In this document: piece after piece, positions 27,695 through 35,185 of the stretch
Layout: each line of letters opens with the position of its first letter
How positions within the stretch are numbered: the stretch's first letter is position 1
Source: CAIUGU01 sp965279735
Lineage (GTDB): Bacteria > Pseudomonadota > Gammaproteobacteria > Steroidobacterales > Steroidobacteraceae
Direction: 5' to 3'
DNA length: 64,000 nt
Assembly (NCBI GenBank): GCA_965279735.1
Contig: OZ257260.1
Location: forward strand, 2,852,001 to 2,916,000
Translations under genes and position numbers: made by a program
Notes under the pieces: generated by a model
Told to the model about the DNA's origin: nothing
The model's input: only the letters and a program-made list of their open reading frames with translations
Database searches by the model: none

Positions 27695-29029
27695 ATGCAA
27701 GCATTACTGCAGAACCTGGGCCGCCATCTGGAGGCGTTGCTCGCTCCCGGCTCGCTGCTCCAGCTTGCCGGGATCGCGGTTGCGATCCTGCTCGCGTGGT
27801 GGGCTGGTCGGGTAGCGCGGGATTTCTCGCGTAGAAATCCAGTCAGCCTTACGGGCATCAAGGGCGTCGGAAAAGAAGCTATCGGCATCCTGATGCCGCA
27901 TCTCACGGCGTTCCTGCTGATAGCGGCAATCGCCGGCTTCTTCCATGCGCTGGATGCCCCGACCGCGATCATCGACACGGCAATCACACTGTCTGGTTTG
28001 CTGCTGCTCATCCGGCTCTGCATCTACCTCATCCGGCTCGCGTCCGGCGAACGGTCCCCGATCAAGGGCTGGGGCAACACGATCAGCCTGATCATCTGGG
28101 TTGCCCTCTCGCTGCATGTGCTCGGCTGGTTCGCCCCCGTGGTGGACGCGCTCGACAGCGTCGGCATCAGCGCGGGGGCCGCACGCATCTCGGTGTGGTC
28201 AGTGATGAAGCTGCTCTTCACCGTCAGCCTGTTCATCTTTGTCGCCGCCTCGGTCGCCCGCTGGATCGAACGAAGACTGATGTCCATGCACGGTCTCGCC
28301 ATGGGCACGCGCATCGGCGTTTCCAAATTCACGCAGGCCTCGCTGATCGGATTGTCGATCCTGCTCGGCCTCAATGCGGCGGGACTCGATCTCACGACAC
28401 TCAACGTGCTGACGGGCGCCATCGGCATCGGCCTCGGCTTCGGCCTGCAGGCCATCGCTGCCAACTTCGTCAGCGGGTTTGTGCTGCTGATGGACCGCTC
28501 CATCAAGCCGGGCGATGTCATCAGCTTCACCGGCACCACGGGCACGACCACCGAAGGGTTTGGCTGGGTGCAGGAATTGCGCGGCCGGTATGTCGTCGTG
28601 CGCGATCGCGACGGCGTCGAAACGCTGGTGCCCAACCAGCACCTGATCACCAATCCCGTGATCAACTGGAGCTATACGGATCCACGGGTCCGGTTGAAGC
28701 TCCCGATCCGCGTCAGCTACAAGGACGACCCGGAGGAAGCGCTGGCAGCATTGCTTGCCTCCGTCGAAGGACATCCGCGTATCCTTCGCGACCCCGCCCC
28801 GGTGTCGAGGCTCATGGGATTCAATGAATATGGCTTCGATCTGGAACTTAGGTTCTGGATCAGCGATCCACAGGAAGGCGTCAACAACGTACGCTCAGAC
28901 GTGAACCGCAGCATCTGGCGACTTTTCCGCCAGCATGGCTTCACCATCCCCGTCGCCCAGCGGGAAGTAGTGCTGCAGATGAAGCAGCCGGACGGGGGAC
29001 AGCGGGCCAGCGGCAGTACGGAAGCTTAA
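27695..29029 (+). CDS. MscS-family mechanosensitive ion channel
   Basis: A 444-residue channel that opens under membrane tension to protect against osmotic downshock. About six membrane helices are visible; the last is the pore-lining helix TGAIGIGLGFGLQAIAANFVSGF followed by the beta domain start LLMDRSIKPGDVISF and the conserved VPNQHLITNPVINWSY. It is longer than E. coli MscS (286), with three extra N-terminal helices. The next gene starts 21 bases on, so the spermidine-synthase-like pair may be co-transcribed. Confidence 0.93.
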   Translation: MQALLQNLGRHLEALLAPGSLLQLAGIAVAILLAWWAGRVARDFSRRNPVSLTGIKGVGKEAIGILMPHLTAFLLIAAIAGFFHALDAPTAIIDTAITLSGLLLLIRLCIYLIRLASGERSPIKGWGNTISLIIWVALSLHVLGWFAPVVDALDSVGISAGAARISVWSVMKLLFTVSLFIFVAASVARWIERRLMSMHGLAMGTRIGVSKFTQASLIGLSILLGLNAAGLDLTTLNVLTGAIGIGLGFGLQAIAANFVSGFVLLMDRSIKPGDVISFTGTTGTTTEGFGWVQELRGRYVVVRDRDGVETLVPNQHLITNPVINWSYTDPRVRLKLPIRVSYKDDPEEALAALLASVEGHPRILRDPAPVSRLMGFNEYGFDLELRFWISDPQEGVNNVRSDVNRSIWRLFRQHGFTIPVAQREVVLQMKQPDGGQRASGSTEA

Positions 29030-29050
29030 GGAAATAAAGAAGGATTCATC

Positions 29051-29650
29051 GTGTATTCGATCGTTCTGTATCTGGTGGCCGGGTGGTCCGGCTTCTTCGT
29101 GATGGGTGTCGAGTTGCTGGGCGGCCGCCTGCTCGCTCCCTATTTCGGCAGCAGCATCTATGTCTGGGGCGCGCTGATCACGATCTTCATGCTCGCGTTG
29201 TCGATCGGCTATCTGGCGGGCGGACGCATGTCCCTGCACTCCCCGAGCCTGCGTCGTCTCGGGCTTATCCTGATCGTGGCCGCAGTCACGGTTGCTCCCA
29301 TGCTGTTCTTCGGGGACAGGATGCTGGACATGATCTCCACGGCCATCGAGGATCCGCGCTTCGGCTCGCTGCTGGGATCGGCCACGCTGTTCTTCATTCC
29401 CACCGTGATTTCCGGGATGGTGTCGCCCTACGCCATCCGGTTGCTGGTGGACGACCGCGCAACCTCGGGCCGCAATGCCGGCCAGCTCTATTTCGTGTCG
29501 ACTTTCGGCAGTGCCGCCGGCACGATCATGACTTCGTTTTATCTGGTGGCGTGGCTGGAAGTGAACCAGATCCTCATCGCCATGATTGCCGTTTCGTGTG
29601 TCATTGGTGTCGTCGCCTGCCTCGTACCGAAGAACCGGAGGGATGAATGA
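29051..29650 (+). CDS. Membrane subunit related to fused MFS/spermidine-synthase proteins
   Basis: A 199-residue inner-membrane protein with about five to six helices. It matches the N-terminal membrane half of the fused transporter/spermidine-synthase family: FFVMGVELLGGRLLAPYFGSS, VWGALITIFMLALSIGYLAGGR, PTVISGMVSPYAIRLL and AGQLYFVSTFGSAAGTI. Here the enzyme-like half is a separate gene overlapping by four bases (ATGA). The start is GTG at 29051 with AAGGA six bases upstream. What it moves or senses is unknown. Confidence 0.85.
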   Translation: MYSIVLYLVAGWSGFFVMGVELLGGRLLAPYFGSSIYVWGALITIFMLALSIGYLAGGRMSLHSPSLRRLGLILIVAAVTVAPMLFFGDRMLDMISTAIEDPRFGSLLGSATLFFIPTVISGMVSPYAIRLLVDDRATSGRNAGQLYFVSTFGSAAGTIMTSFYLVAWLEVNQILIAMIAVSCVIGVVACLVPKNRRDE

Positions 29651-30543
29651 ACGCTCCTCGATTGCTGCGCATACTCGTGCTGGCGCTGGTTGCCGCCATG
29701 CCCTTCGGGCTGCAGGCCCAGGAACTGATCCACTCCGAGAAGTCCCTGTATCGCCAGGTCCTTGTGTATGAAGACGCGGACACGCGCTGCATGTGCTTTA
29801 CCGTGCGCTGCTCGGCAGGGCGCCAGACCTGCGTGTACCCCAAGAAAATGGATCATCTCGCGCTCACCTATTCCGAGATGATGCTGTCGGCGCTGTACGT
29901 CGAACCCAAGCCACGCAATATCCTGATCATTGGTCTGGGCGGCGGCGTGCTGCCTCGTTCGCTCGCCAAACTCGTTCCCGGCATCAAGATCGATGTCGTT
30001 GAAATCGACCCGGCAGTGACACGCGTCGCCGAGAAATACTTCGACTTCAAACAGGGACCGGACACCAAGGTGTACGAGGTCGATGGTCGCGTCTATGTGA
30101 AGAGGGCCATCCGCGAGAAGAAGACCTACGACATGATCATGCTGGATGCCTTCGACCACGAATACATTCCGGAGCATCTCCTGACCAAGGAATTCCTCGA
30201 GGAAGTGAAGCAACTGCTGCACCCGGGATCGATCCTGGTCGCCAACACCTTCTCGTCCAGCGGCCTGTACGACTATGAGTCGGTCACCTACCAGAGCGTG
30301 TTCGGCGAGTTCTACAACCTGAAACAGGCCAATCGCGTGATCATCGCCCGCATCGGCGAACTGCCCTCGGTCGAGCAGATCACCGAGAACAGCAAGCAGT
30401 TCGAAGCGCAGCTCGGCAATTTCATGATGACGTCCAATGACGTGCTGCCGCTGTACAACAAGCGCGTCGATTGGGATACGAAGGCGCGCGTCCTGACGGA
30501 CCAGTATTCCCCGGCGAACCTGCTGAATTCGCGCGAAAGATAG
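29647..30543 (+). CDS. Exported spermidine-synthase-like protein
   Basis: A 298-residue protein with a signal peptide (LRILVLALVAAMPFGLQAQ) and a SAM-type fold of the spermidine-synthase family: ILIIGLGGGVLPRSLAKLVPG (motif I), VVEIDPAVTRVAEKYF, YEVDGRVYVKRA and YDMIMLDAFDHEYIP. The GGGDG motif of true spermidine synthases reads GLGGGV, so aminopropyl transfer is uncertain. Near the mature N-terminus three cysteines (RCMCFTVRCSAGRQTC region) could form disulfides, agreeing with export. It overlaps its membrane partner. Function unknown; a periplasmic SAM-fold enzyme or binder is inferred. Confidence 0.82.
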   Translation: MNAPRLLRILVLALVAAMPFGLQAQELIHSEKSLYRQVLVYEDADTRCMCFTVRCSAGRQTCVYPKKMDHLALTYSEMMLSALYVEPKPRNILIIGLGGGVLPRSLAKLVPGIKIDVVEIDPAVTRVAEKYFDFKQGPDTKVYEVDGRVYVKRAIREKKTYDMIMLDAFDHEYIPEHLLTKEFLEEVKQLLHPGSILVANTFSSSGLYDYESVTYQSVFGEFYNLKQANRVIIARIGELPSVEQITENSKQFEAQLGNFMMTSNDVLPLYNKRVDWDTKARVLTDQYSPANLLNSRER

Positions 30544-30578
30544 GAATTTTTAGCTTGGAGGCTGGCTTGAATGCAAAG

Positions 30579-30694
30579 GGGGCGACGTCCGCCGCAAGTT
30601 GTTTTCAAAAACGCCGTGAATACATCCATGTAGGCTCCGGCAAAAACATCCGTGTTTTTGACGGTTTCGAAAACAACTTCCGACGGACGTCACC
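30579..30694. repeat. Long imperfect inverted-repeat element
   Basis: Left arm 30579-30615 and right arm 30660-30694 are inverted copies over ~35 bases with a few mismatches, sharing GACGTCCG and AAGTTGTTTTC. Inside are two smaller stems: TACAT-CC-ATGTA (30621-30632) and AAAAACA-tccg-TGTTTTT (30642-30659). The minus-strand reading TACATGGATGTATTCACGGCG is, as I recall, a common intergenic repeat in several gammaproteobacteria and is often mistranslated as a peptide containing MDVFTA. It lies 36 bases after the upstream gene and may end its transcript. Confidence 0.75.
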
Positions 30695-30741
30695 CAGGAC
30701 CTCTGATTCTCGCCAGCAGACCGCAATTCGCAGTTAGTGCC

Positions 30742-31167
30742 ATGGGTCTGGTGATATCTCCCTCTCTTGAACTCCCGGACGAAGCGATCTCGATTCGCTT
30801 CGTCCGTTCGGGTGGGCCGGGGGGACAGAACGTCAACAAGGTCGCGACGTCCGCTCAGTTGCGACTTGATGTTGCGGCGTGTCCTGGGCTGAACTACGAC
30901 ACGCGCATGCGGCTCAAGACGCTGGCGGGTCGTCGGCTCACCGCTGACAACGTGCTCGTCATCTCGGCGCAGCGGTTCCGGACGCAGGAACAGAATCGTC
31001 GCGATGCCTTCGAGCGGCTGACCGAACTCATCCAGAAGGCGTTGGTGGTTCCCAAACCGCGCCGAGCCACGCGACCTACACGCGCATCAAAAGAACGGCG
31101 ACTGGAAGGAAAGGAACAGCGCGGGACCGTAAAAAAGTTGCGAGGCAGGATCGGTCACGACGACTGA
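30742..31167 (+). CDS. arfB: Alternative ribosome-rescue factor ArfB (YaeJ)
   Basis: A 141-residue peptidyl-tRNA hydrolase that frees stalled ribosomes. The catalytic GGQ is in RFVRSGGPGGQNVNKVATSAQLR, and the C-terminal basic tail (RRATRPTRASKERRLEGKEQRG) inserts into the empty mRNA channel in known ArfB. The small size and absence of release-factor decoding domains separate it from RF1/RF2. The ATG at 30742 gives the family length. It is convergent with the HAD gene one base away. Confidence 0.94.
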   Translation: MGLVISPSLELPDEAISIRFVRSGGPGGQNVNKVATSAQLRLDVAACPGLNYDTRMRLKTLAGRRLTADNVLVISAQRFRTQEQNRRDAFERLTELIQKALVVPKPRRATRPTRASKERRLEGKEQRGTVKKLRGRIGHDD

Positions 31168-31168
31168 G

Positions 31169-31816
31169 TCAGAATTCATGTGTCCTTACGTCGTGCAAGC
31201 TTGCGAGGACGATATGGCCGAGAGCCCGCAACTCGGCTGACGGGCCGACCAGATCGGGGATCTGGATCACTTTCATACCGGCTCCGAGTGCTGCACGGAC
31301 CCCATTCTCTGAATCCTCCAGCGCCAGGCAGCGCACCGGTTGCACCTTCAGCCTTTCAGCTGCACGCAGGTAGATATCTGGTTCGGGCTTGCTGCGGTCG
31401 ACCTGATCGCCGCCGACAATGGATGCGAAACGCTCGAACAGGCCCACCTGCCTCAGCTTGCCAATCGCCCGGTCCGTGGCCGTCGACGTAGCCACGCCGC
31501 AGGGAATGCCGGCAGCAGCAAGATCGTCGAGCAGCTCGATGACCCCGTCCTTGACGGGAATCTTCTGCCCCGCCCTGTCGGCATGGATCGACTCCCACGC
31601 TTGCCTGAAAGCCGTCATGTCGACCAGGCCGCGCAAGCCTTCCTCCAGCACTTGCCAGCCGCGAGCGTGGTTCGTACCGATGCAGCGAATGAAGATTTCC
31701 GTCTGATCACCAATCTGCAGGTGGTGGCAAACCCGCCTGAATGACTCGAGCGCAATTCTCTCGGTGTCGAGCAGCAGGCCGTCCATGTCGAAGATCACCG
31801 CGCCGAATCGCTTCAC
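31169..31816 (-). CDS. HAD-family phosphatase, beta-phosphoglucomutase-like
   Basis: A 215-residue HAD hydrolase: motif I VIFDMDGLLLDTE, cap domain, motif II GVATSTATDRA, motif III RSKPEPDIYLRAAERL and motif IV CLALEDSENGVRAALGAGM. This is the pattern of beta-phosphoglucomutase/YniC-like sugar or sugar-alcohol phosphatases. Its substrate cannot be told. It begins directly after the stop of the ABM-domain gene (no gap) and is the third gene of a hydrolase-ABM-HAD operon. Confidence 0.9.
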   Translation of the reverse strand: MKRFGAVIFDMDGLLLDTERIALESFRRVCHHLQIGDQTEIFIRCIGTNHARGWQVLEEGLRGLVDMTAFRQAWESIHADRAGQKIPVKDGVIELLDDLAAAGIPCGVATSTATDRAIGKLRQVGLFERFASIVGGDQVDRSKPEPDIYLRAAERLKVQPVRCLALEDSENGVRAALGAGMKVIQIPDLVGPSAELRALGHIVLASLHDVRTHEF

Positions 31817-32122
31817 TCACTCTCCCTCGATGACCTGCACCATTTCGTAGTGCTCGACAGTCGGGAACGGATCGTAGAAGTGATGCAGCAGTGCCCTCCA
31901 CTTCTGGTACTCCGGTGACGTCCGGAAGCCAATCGTATGGTCTTCGAGTGCCTTCCATTTCACCAGCAGGAGATACCGGTTTCTGGTTTCGAGGGAGCGC
32001 TGCAGCTCAAGCGTGAGGAAGCCGGGCATCGATGAAATGATCTTCTTTGCCTCGGCGAACGCCTCTTCAAACGCGGGCTCCATCCCGGACCTGACATCCA
32101 GGTGCGCAACCTCAAGGACCAT
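31817..32122 (-). CDS. Antibiotic-biosynthesis-monooxygenase (ABM) domain protein
   Basis: A 101-residue dimeric alpha-beta barrel protein: EVAHLDVRSGMEPAFEEAFAE, then MPGFLTLELQRSLE, RYLLLVKWKALEDHTIGFR and SPEYQKWRALLHHFYDPFP. The fold is used by small monooxygenases and haem-degrading enzymes as well as by regulators. The start overlaps the end of the secreted hydrolase gene by 11 bases and its stop touches the HAD start, so all three are coupled. Activity unknown. Confidence 0.88.
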   Translation of the reverse strand: MVLEVAHLDVRSGMEPAFEEAFAEAKKIISSMPGFLTLELQRSLETRNRYLLLVKWKALEDHTIGFRTSPEYQKWRALLHHFYDPFPTVEHYEMVQVIEGE

Positions 32123-33260
32123 AGCCCAGGTTCCCCAGCTTTAACTCGCCTTCGGTCAGGCCATTTACCTTGCCATCCTTCAGCCATTCGAGCGACGCCT
32201 TGAAGAGCATTAGACGGTTCCTCTCCCACATGGCGTTGTGGGATGAGCAGGCCAGGTCGATGATGACCTTCTGCTTCGATCCCAGATCGGCATACAGCTC
32301 GTGAACCCGTTCAGGCGCAACCTGCTTGTCGTGCTCGCCTGCCACCATCAGGAAAGGGGTCTGCATCTTCGCCACGATCTCTTTATTGAAGCCCCACGTC
32401 GGCACCTGCGGAGCCCGACGAACACCGGTGCCCCAAGTCGCACCGACCGGATCCGAAGCCAGCATGTCAGCCCAGACTGCAGCGCTGACAGCAGGATCGT
32501 ACTGGTCGGGGCAGCCCACCTGGCGATCCCAGTTGGCGATGAAGTCCGCATGCGACTGCACATTCATTGGGCCTGCGCTCGCGGGCAGCGGCTTCGGCGC
32601 TTCGAGCAAACCGGTTCGGTTGTAGGCGGGAGCAAGCACAACGAGGCGCGCGATCTTTGCCGGATTGCGGGCGGCATAACCCGCCGTCCGAGGTCCGCCC
32701 TGCGACCAGCCAACGAGCGATACCTTGTCCACGCCGCGCAAAGCTCGCAGATGATCGACCACAGTCCCGATGTCGTTCCAGTCCGAACTCATTGTCGTGA
32801 TCGATGAAGCAAAGGTTGGTGCGCAGGTGGCGGGAATCAGAGCGGGAATAAACTGCGCCTGCTGCTCTTTGGTGAGATTGCAGGGATCGCTCATGACTGC
32901 AGGGCGCGTGGACCGGCCATAGCCCGTCATGTCCATCGAGAACACATCGAAGCCTGCACTAGCCAGATATGCCATCCAGCTGTAGTCCTTGTAGGGAACG
33001 TCGAATGTGACTTCTGCCGGCGTACCTGCGCCATGGACAAATAGCACGATGCCATTCGGCCCGGCACCGCGCCGCAGTGCCGTGCCTGCAAGCACAACTT
33101 CGCGAACGTAGATCTGCGCCTCCTGACCCGCGATGGCCGGTGCAGTCGACTTCACCCGCACATAGTGATCGAGTGAAATGAGCCGTGAACTGTCATCGGC
33201 TGATGCCGCGGCAGCTCCCAGCAGGACAAGGGCAAAGAGCTTGGAGACTTTGCGATGCAT
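32112..33260 (-). CDS. Secreted alpha/beta hydrolase
   Basis: A 382-residue exported hydrolase. I chose the ATG at 33260 (GGGGATCTCC upstream), which begins a signal peptide (KVSKLFALVLLGAAAASA). Fold landmarks: oxyanion VLFVHGAGTPAEVTF, nucleophile elbow LVGWSQGGPRTAG, acid MVAGEHDKQV and histidine ACSSHNAMWER. The region between ~160 and 260 holds an added lid with several cysteines (DPCNL, ATCAPT, GCPDQ). Probably an esterase or lipase-like enzyme; the substrate is unknown. First gene of an operon with ABM and HAD. Confidence 0.88.
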   Translation of the reverse strand: MHRKVSKLFALVLLGAAAASADDSSRLISLDHYVRVKSTAPAIAGQEAQIYVREVVLAGTALRRGAGPNGIVLFVHGAGTPAEVTFDVPYKDYSWMAYLASAGFDVFSMDMTGYGRSTRPAVMSDPCNLTKEQQAQFIPALIPATCAPTFASSITTMSSDWNDIGTVVDHLRALRGVDKVSLVGWSQGGPRTAGYAARNPAKIARLVVLAPAYNRTGLLEAPKPLPASAGPMNVQSHADFIANWDRQVGCPDQYDPAVSAAVWADMLASDPVGATWGTGVRRAPQVPTWGFNKEIVAKMQTPFLMVAGEHDKQVAPERVHELYADLGSKQKVIIDLACSSHNAMWERNRLMLFKASLEWLKDGKVNGLTEGELKLGNLGYGP

Positions 33261-33359
33261 GGAGATCCCCTCTCTGGAATTTTTATTTGTGCGTGTCGAA
33301 GTGGACAGCAATGAATCGATTCCAGCATGTCACATGCCGGCACGAGCGGCCAGTCACCG

Positions 33360-33980
33360 TCAGGATCGCAACAGGTCTCCAGGTCTGGCATTCCTGCGCA
33401 GCAAGAATTCCGCGGTCAGCAGGTTGGGTATCCAGCACAACCACGCTATTACCGGATAGGCACTCTCAAACGGAATGCCGGACGCGATGGACAACGGCAG
33501 CCAGATCCTGAGAGTCACGGCAGCGAACGAGAGCGAGAAGTTGCGAATCATCCAGCGACGATGAGCAACCACATTCCGGACGCGAATGGCCTGATAGGCG
33601 CGCAACCCCGTATACAGCCACACCAACGCGAGGCAAGCAAAACCAGTACGGGCGACAAGCCCGCCGAATGCATGAAAGGCCATGAAAAAACCCGTCAGAC
33701 CGCCGAGCAACACGCCAGCGGCAAGATAGAAACGGCCCATCCAGCGATGCACCTTGGGTCGCATCGAACGCAATCGCGACGAGAACTGGAAGGGCCCAAG
33801 GAGCAGCGCAACCGATGCAGCGAATACATGCGTGTAGATCGCAACCCGATGGATTTCGTACGTCGCCCGCATGTCGGGATGTAGGGCAGCACCGAGCGGG
33901 AGGAAGCCATAGACAACCAGAGCATAGGCTGCGATGCCGAGGGAAAGGATGCAGAGCAATGTGAAGCTGGCGAGGCGCAT
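33360..33980 (-). CDS. DUF2306 family membrane protein
   Basis: A 206-residue inner-membrane protein with about five helices. It has the DUF2306 pattern: IHRVAIYTHVFAASVALLLGPFQF, RPKVHRWMGRFYLAAGVLLGG, and VVAHRRWMIRNFSLSFAAVTLR. The conserved histidines suggest a redox or haem site related to cytochrome b561-like folds, which is inference. The Shine-Dalgarno is weak. It lies just beyond the truncated attC of the neighbouring cassette. Confidence 0.85.
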   Translation of the reverse strand: MRLASFTLLCILSLGIAAYALVVYGFLPLGAALHPDMRATYEIHRVAIYTHVFAASVALLLGPFQFSSRLRSMRPKVHRWMGRFYLAAGVLLGGLTGFFMAFHAFGGLVARTGFACLALVWLYTGLRAYQAIRVRNVVAHRRWMIRNFSLSFAAVTLRIWLPLSIASGIPFESAYPVIAWLCWIPNLLTAEFLLRRNARPGDLLRS

Positions 33981-34021
33981 TTTATTTGGTCACAGATAGG
34001 GTGTCCACCAAACCGAAGGAA

Positions 34022-34052
34022 CTATCGGCTCGGCTGCAACGCCTGGTTAGAT
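34022..34052 (-). repeat. Truncated attC-like site after the P-loop cassette gene
   Basis: On the minus strand, 14 bases after the P-loop gene stop, ATCTAAC (34052-34046) fits the attC core RYYYAAC and is followed by CAGGCGTTGCAGCCGA, which resembles the inner arm of many attC sites. The matching second half with GTTRRRY is missing, so this looks like a broken recombination site at the old array edge. Confidence 0.6.
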
Positions 34053-34065
34053 CCCGGCGGCATAG

Positions 34066-34569
34066 TTAGTCGCCTCCTTTCCGAATTTGAAGGGACACCT
34101 TGAATCGCTCCTCGTCTGAGGGCGGCTGGAAGTGCTTGGTGATTGCCTCAAACTCGTAATCGGTTGTGAACGCCGAGCCAACGGGAAGTGCCTTGCTGCG
34201 CTCCTTTAGCTGGTGTTTACAGAGCTCATCCGGGGCGTCCAAGAAGTGCAGCTCATGATCTGCGTGAGCGCGCTCGAAGATTTGCCGAAACCATTGGCGT
34301 TGTTTCTTGGTGTTTCCTGGAAAATCGAGTACGACCGACGTGCCAGCCTTTAGCAGCGCCACGATGTGATCCGACAAGGCATCTTTCACGCGCCCTGAAT
34401 ATTCGACGTAATCGGTGATGCTATGGATCTGACCGGGGTACAGCGTGTCTAGGAAATGGTCCTCTTCGAGCAACACCGCACCATGTTGGAGCGCCAATTC
34501 TCGCGCGAATGTCGACTTTCCTGCGGCCATCTTTCCGCAGAAGAAGTGCAGTTTCGGCGTGGCCTTCAT
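34066..34569 (-). CDS. P-loop kinase/ATPase in an integron-type cassette
   Basis: A 167-residue AAA_33/zeta-toxin-like P-loop protein. Walker A is GKMAAGKST (12-20), followed by LLEEDHFLDTLYPGQ, a DFPGNTKKQRQWFR segment like those in small nucleoside/antibiotic kinases, and HFLDAPDELCKHQLKER. Such proteins phosphorylate small molecules; some cassette members modify antibiotics, but the substrate here is unknown. The ATG has GGAACATC upstream. It is flanked by a full attC on one side and a half attC on the other and is less GC-rich than its neighbours, all signs of acquisition. Confidence 0.82.
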   Translation of the reverse strand: MKATPKLHFFCGKMAAGKSTFARELALQHGAVLLEEDHFLDTLYPGQIHSITDYVEYSGRVKDALSDHIVALLKAGTSVVLDFPGNTKKQRQWFRQIFERAHADHELHFLDAPDELCKHQLKERSKALPVGSAFTTDYEFEAITKHFQPPSDEERFKVSLQIRKGGD

Positions 34570-34581
34570 GATGTTCCGGGG

Positions 34582-34653
34582 GCCTAACGTTTGACATGAG
34601 GGGTGCGCAAAAGGCGCAGCCTTTTGGGCATCCCCTCGATGGAAGGGTTAGGC
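34582..34653 (-). repeat. Integron attC recombination site
   Basis: A 72-base site. On the minus strand it runs from GCCTAAC (34653-34647) to GTTAGGC (34588-34582). Between them CCATCGAGGGG pairs with CCCCTCATG and AAAAGGC pairs with GCCTTTT, giving the imperfect hairpin recognised by integron integrases. Spacing and core sequences fit the attC (59-base element) model. It lies between the two cassette genes, downstream of the 34732-35022 gene, as expected. Confidence 0.9.
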
Positions 34654-34731
34654 GGCACTCGCCGAACCGCGGAAGCTTGAGAAGATAGGTGCATGCGGGA
34701 GTGGAGAAGATTTGTACTTTGCTCGCTAGGC

Positions 34732-35022
34732 TCAGACTTCGCGACCTGCCGTGTCTTCTAGTTCTGGTTTGACTCGCACTCCTTCGAGCGTGACGTACTG
34801 ATCCACAAATCCTGCAATTTCACCCGGAGCGTAAATGACAAGGAAGCCATCGTTCGGCGCGACGGTGAAGGACCCGTTGTTCGTTTCTTCTCCGAAAACG
34901 GCATGAATCTCGACCTTTTGCCCGGGCTGAACAAGGAACGTCTCACAGAGTGGCTCAAGGATCAGGCGCATGACCTTGGAACCTTCATTTTGAAGCGGAA
35001 GGATGAGGGTAGTGTTTGCCAT
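34732..35022 (-). CDS. Hypothetical cassette protein
   Basis: A 96-residue protein of unknown function, mostly beta strand by pattern (TTLILPLQNEG, VQPGQKVEIHAVFGEE, GSFTVAPNDGFLVIYAPG). No signal peptide or motif is recognised. The gene lies within a unit that begins after GTTAGGC (35055-35049 on minus) and ends with the attC at 34653-34582, the standard gene-cassette layout. AAGG sits 11 bases before the ATG, a loose ribosome site. Confidence 0.75.
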   Translation of the reverse strand: MANTTLILPLQNEGSKVMRLILEPLCETFLVQPGQKVEIHAVFGEETNNGSFTVAPNDGFLVIYAPGEIAGFVDQYVTLEGVRVKPELEDTAGREV

Positions 35023-35048
35023 GTGTGCGCAGGCCTTTTCTTGGTGCC

Positions 35049-35055
35049 GCCTAAC
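35049..35055 (-). repeat. attC core site at the cassette boundary
   Basis: GTTAGGC on the minus strand, identical to the core at 34588-34582. In integrons cassettes join at this heptamer, so it marks the 5' edge of the 34732-35022 cassette. The rest of the neighbouring attC is not recognisable. Confidence 0.6.
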
Positions 35056-35185
35056 TATTAATTATGGGACAACAGGTAATTCGCGTTATTGGACAAGGCT
35101 GTTCCATATGGAATCCTCTTGCCCCGCAAGTGCCTGAATAATCTACATCACCAAGGATGTTATTGGACAGGTCCTATTTTAGTAG

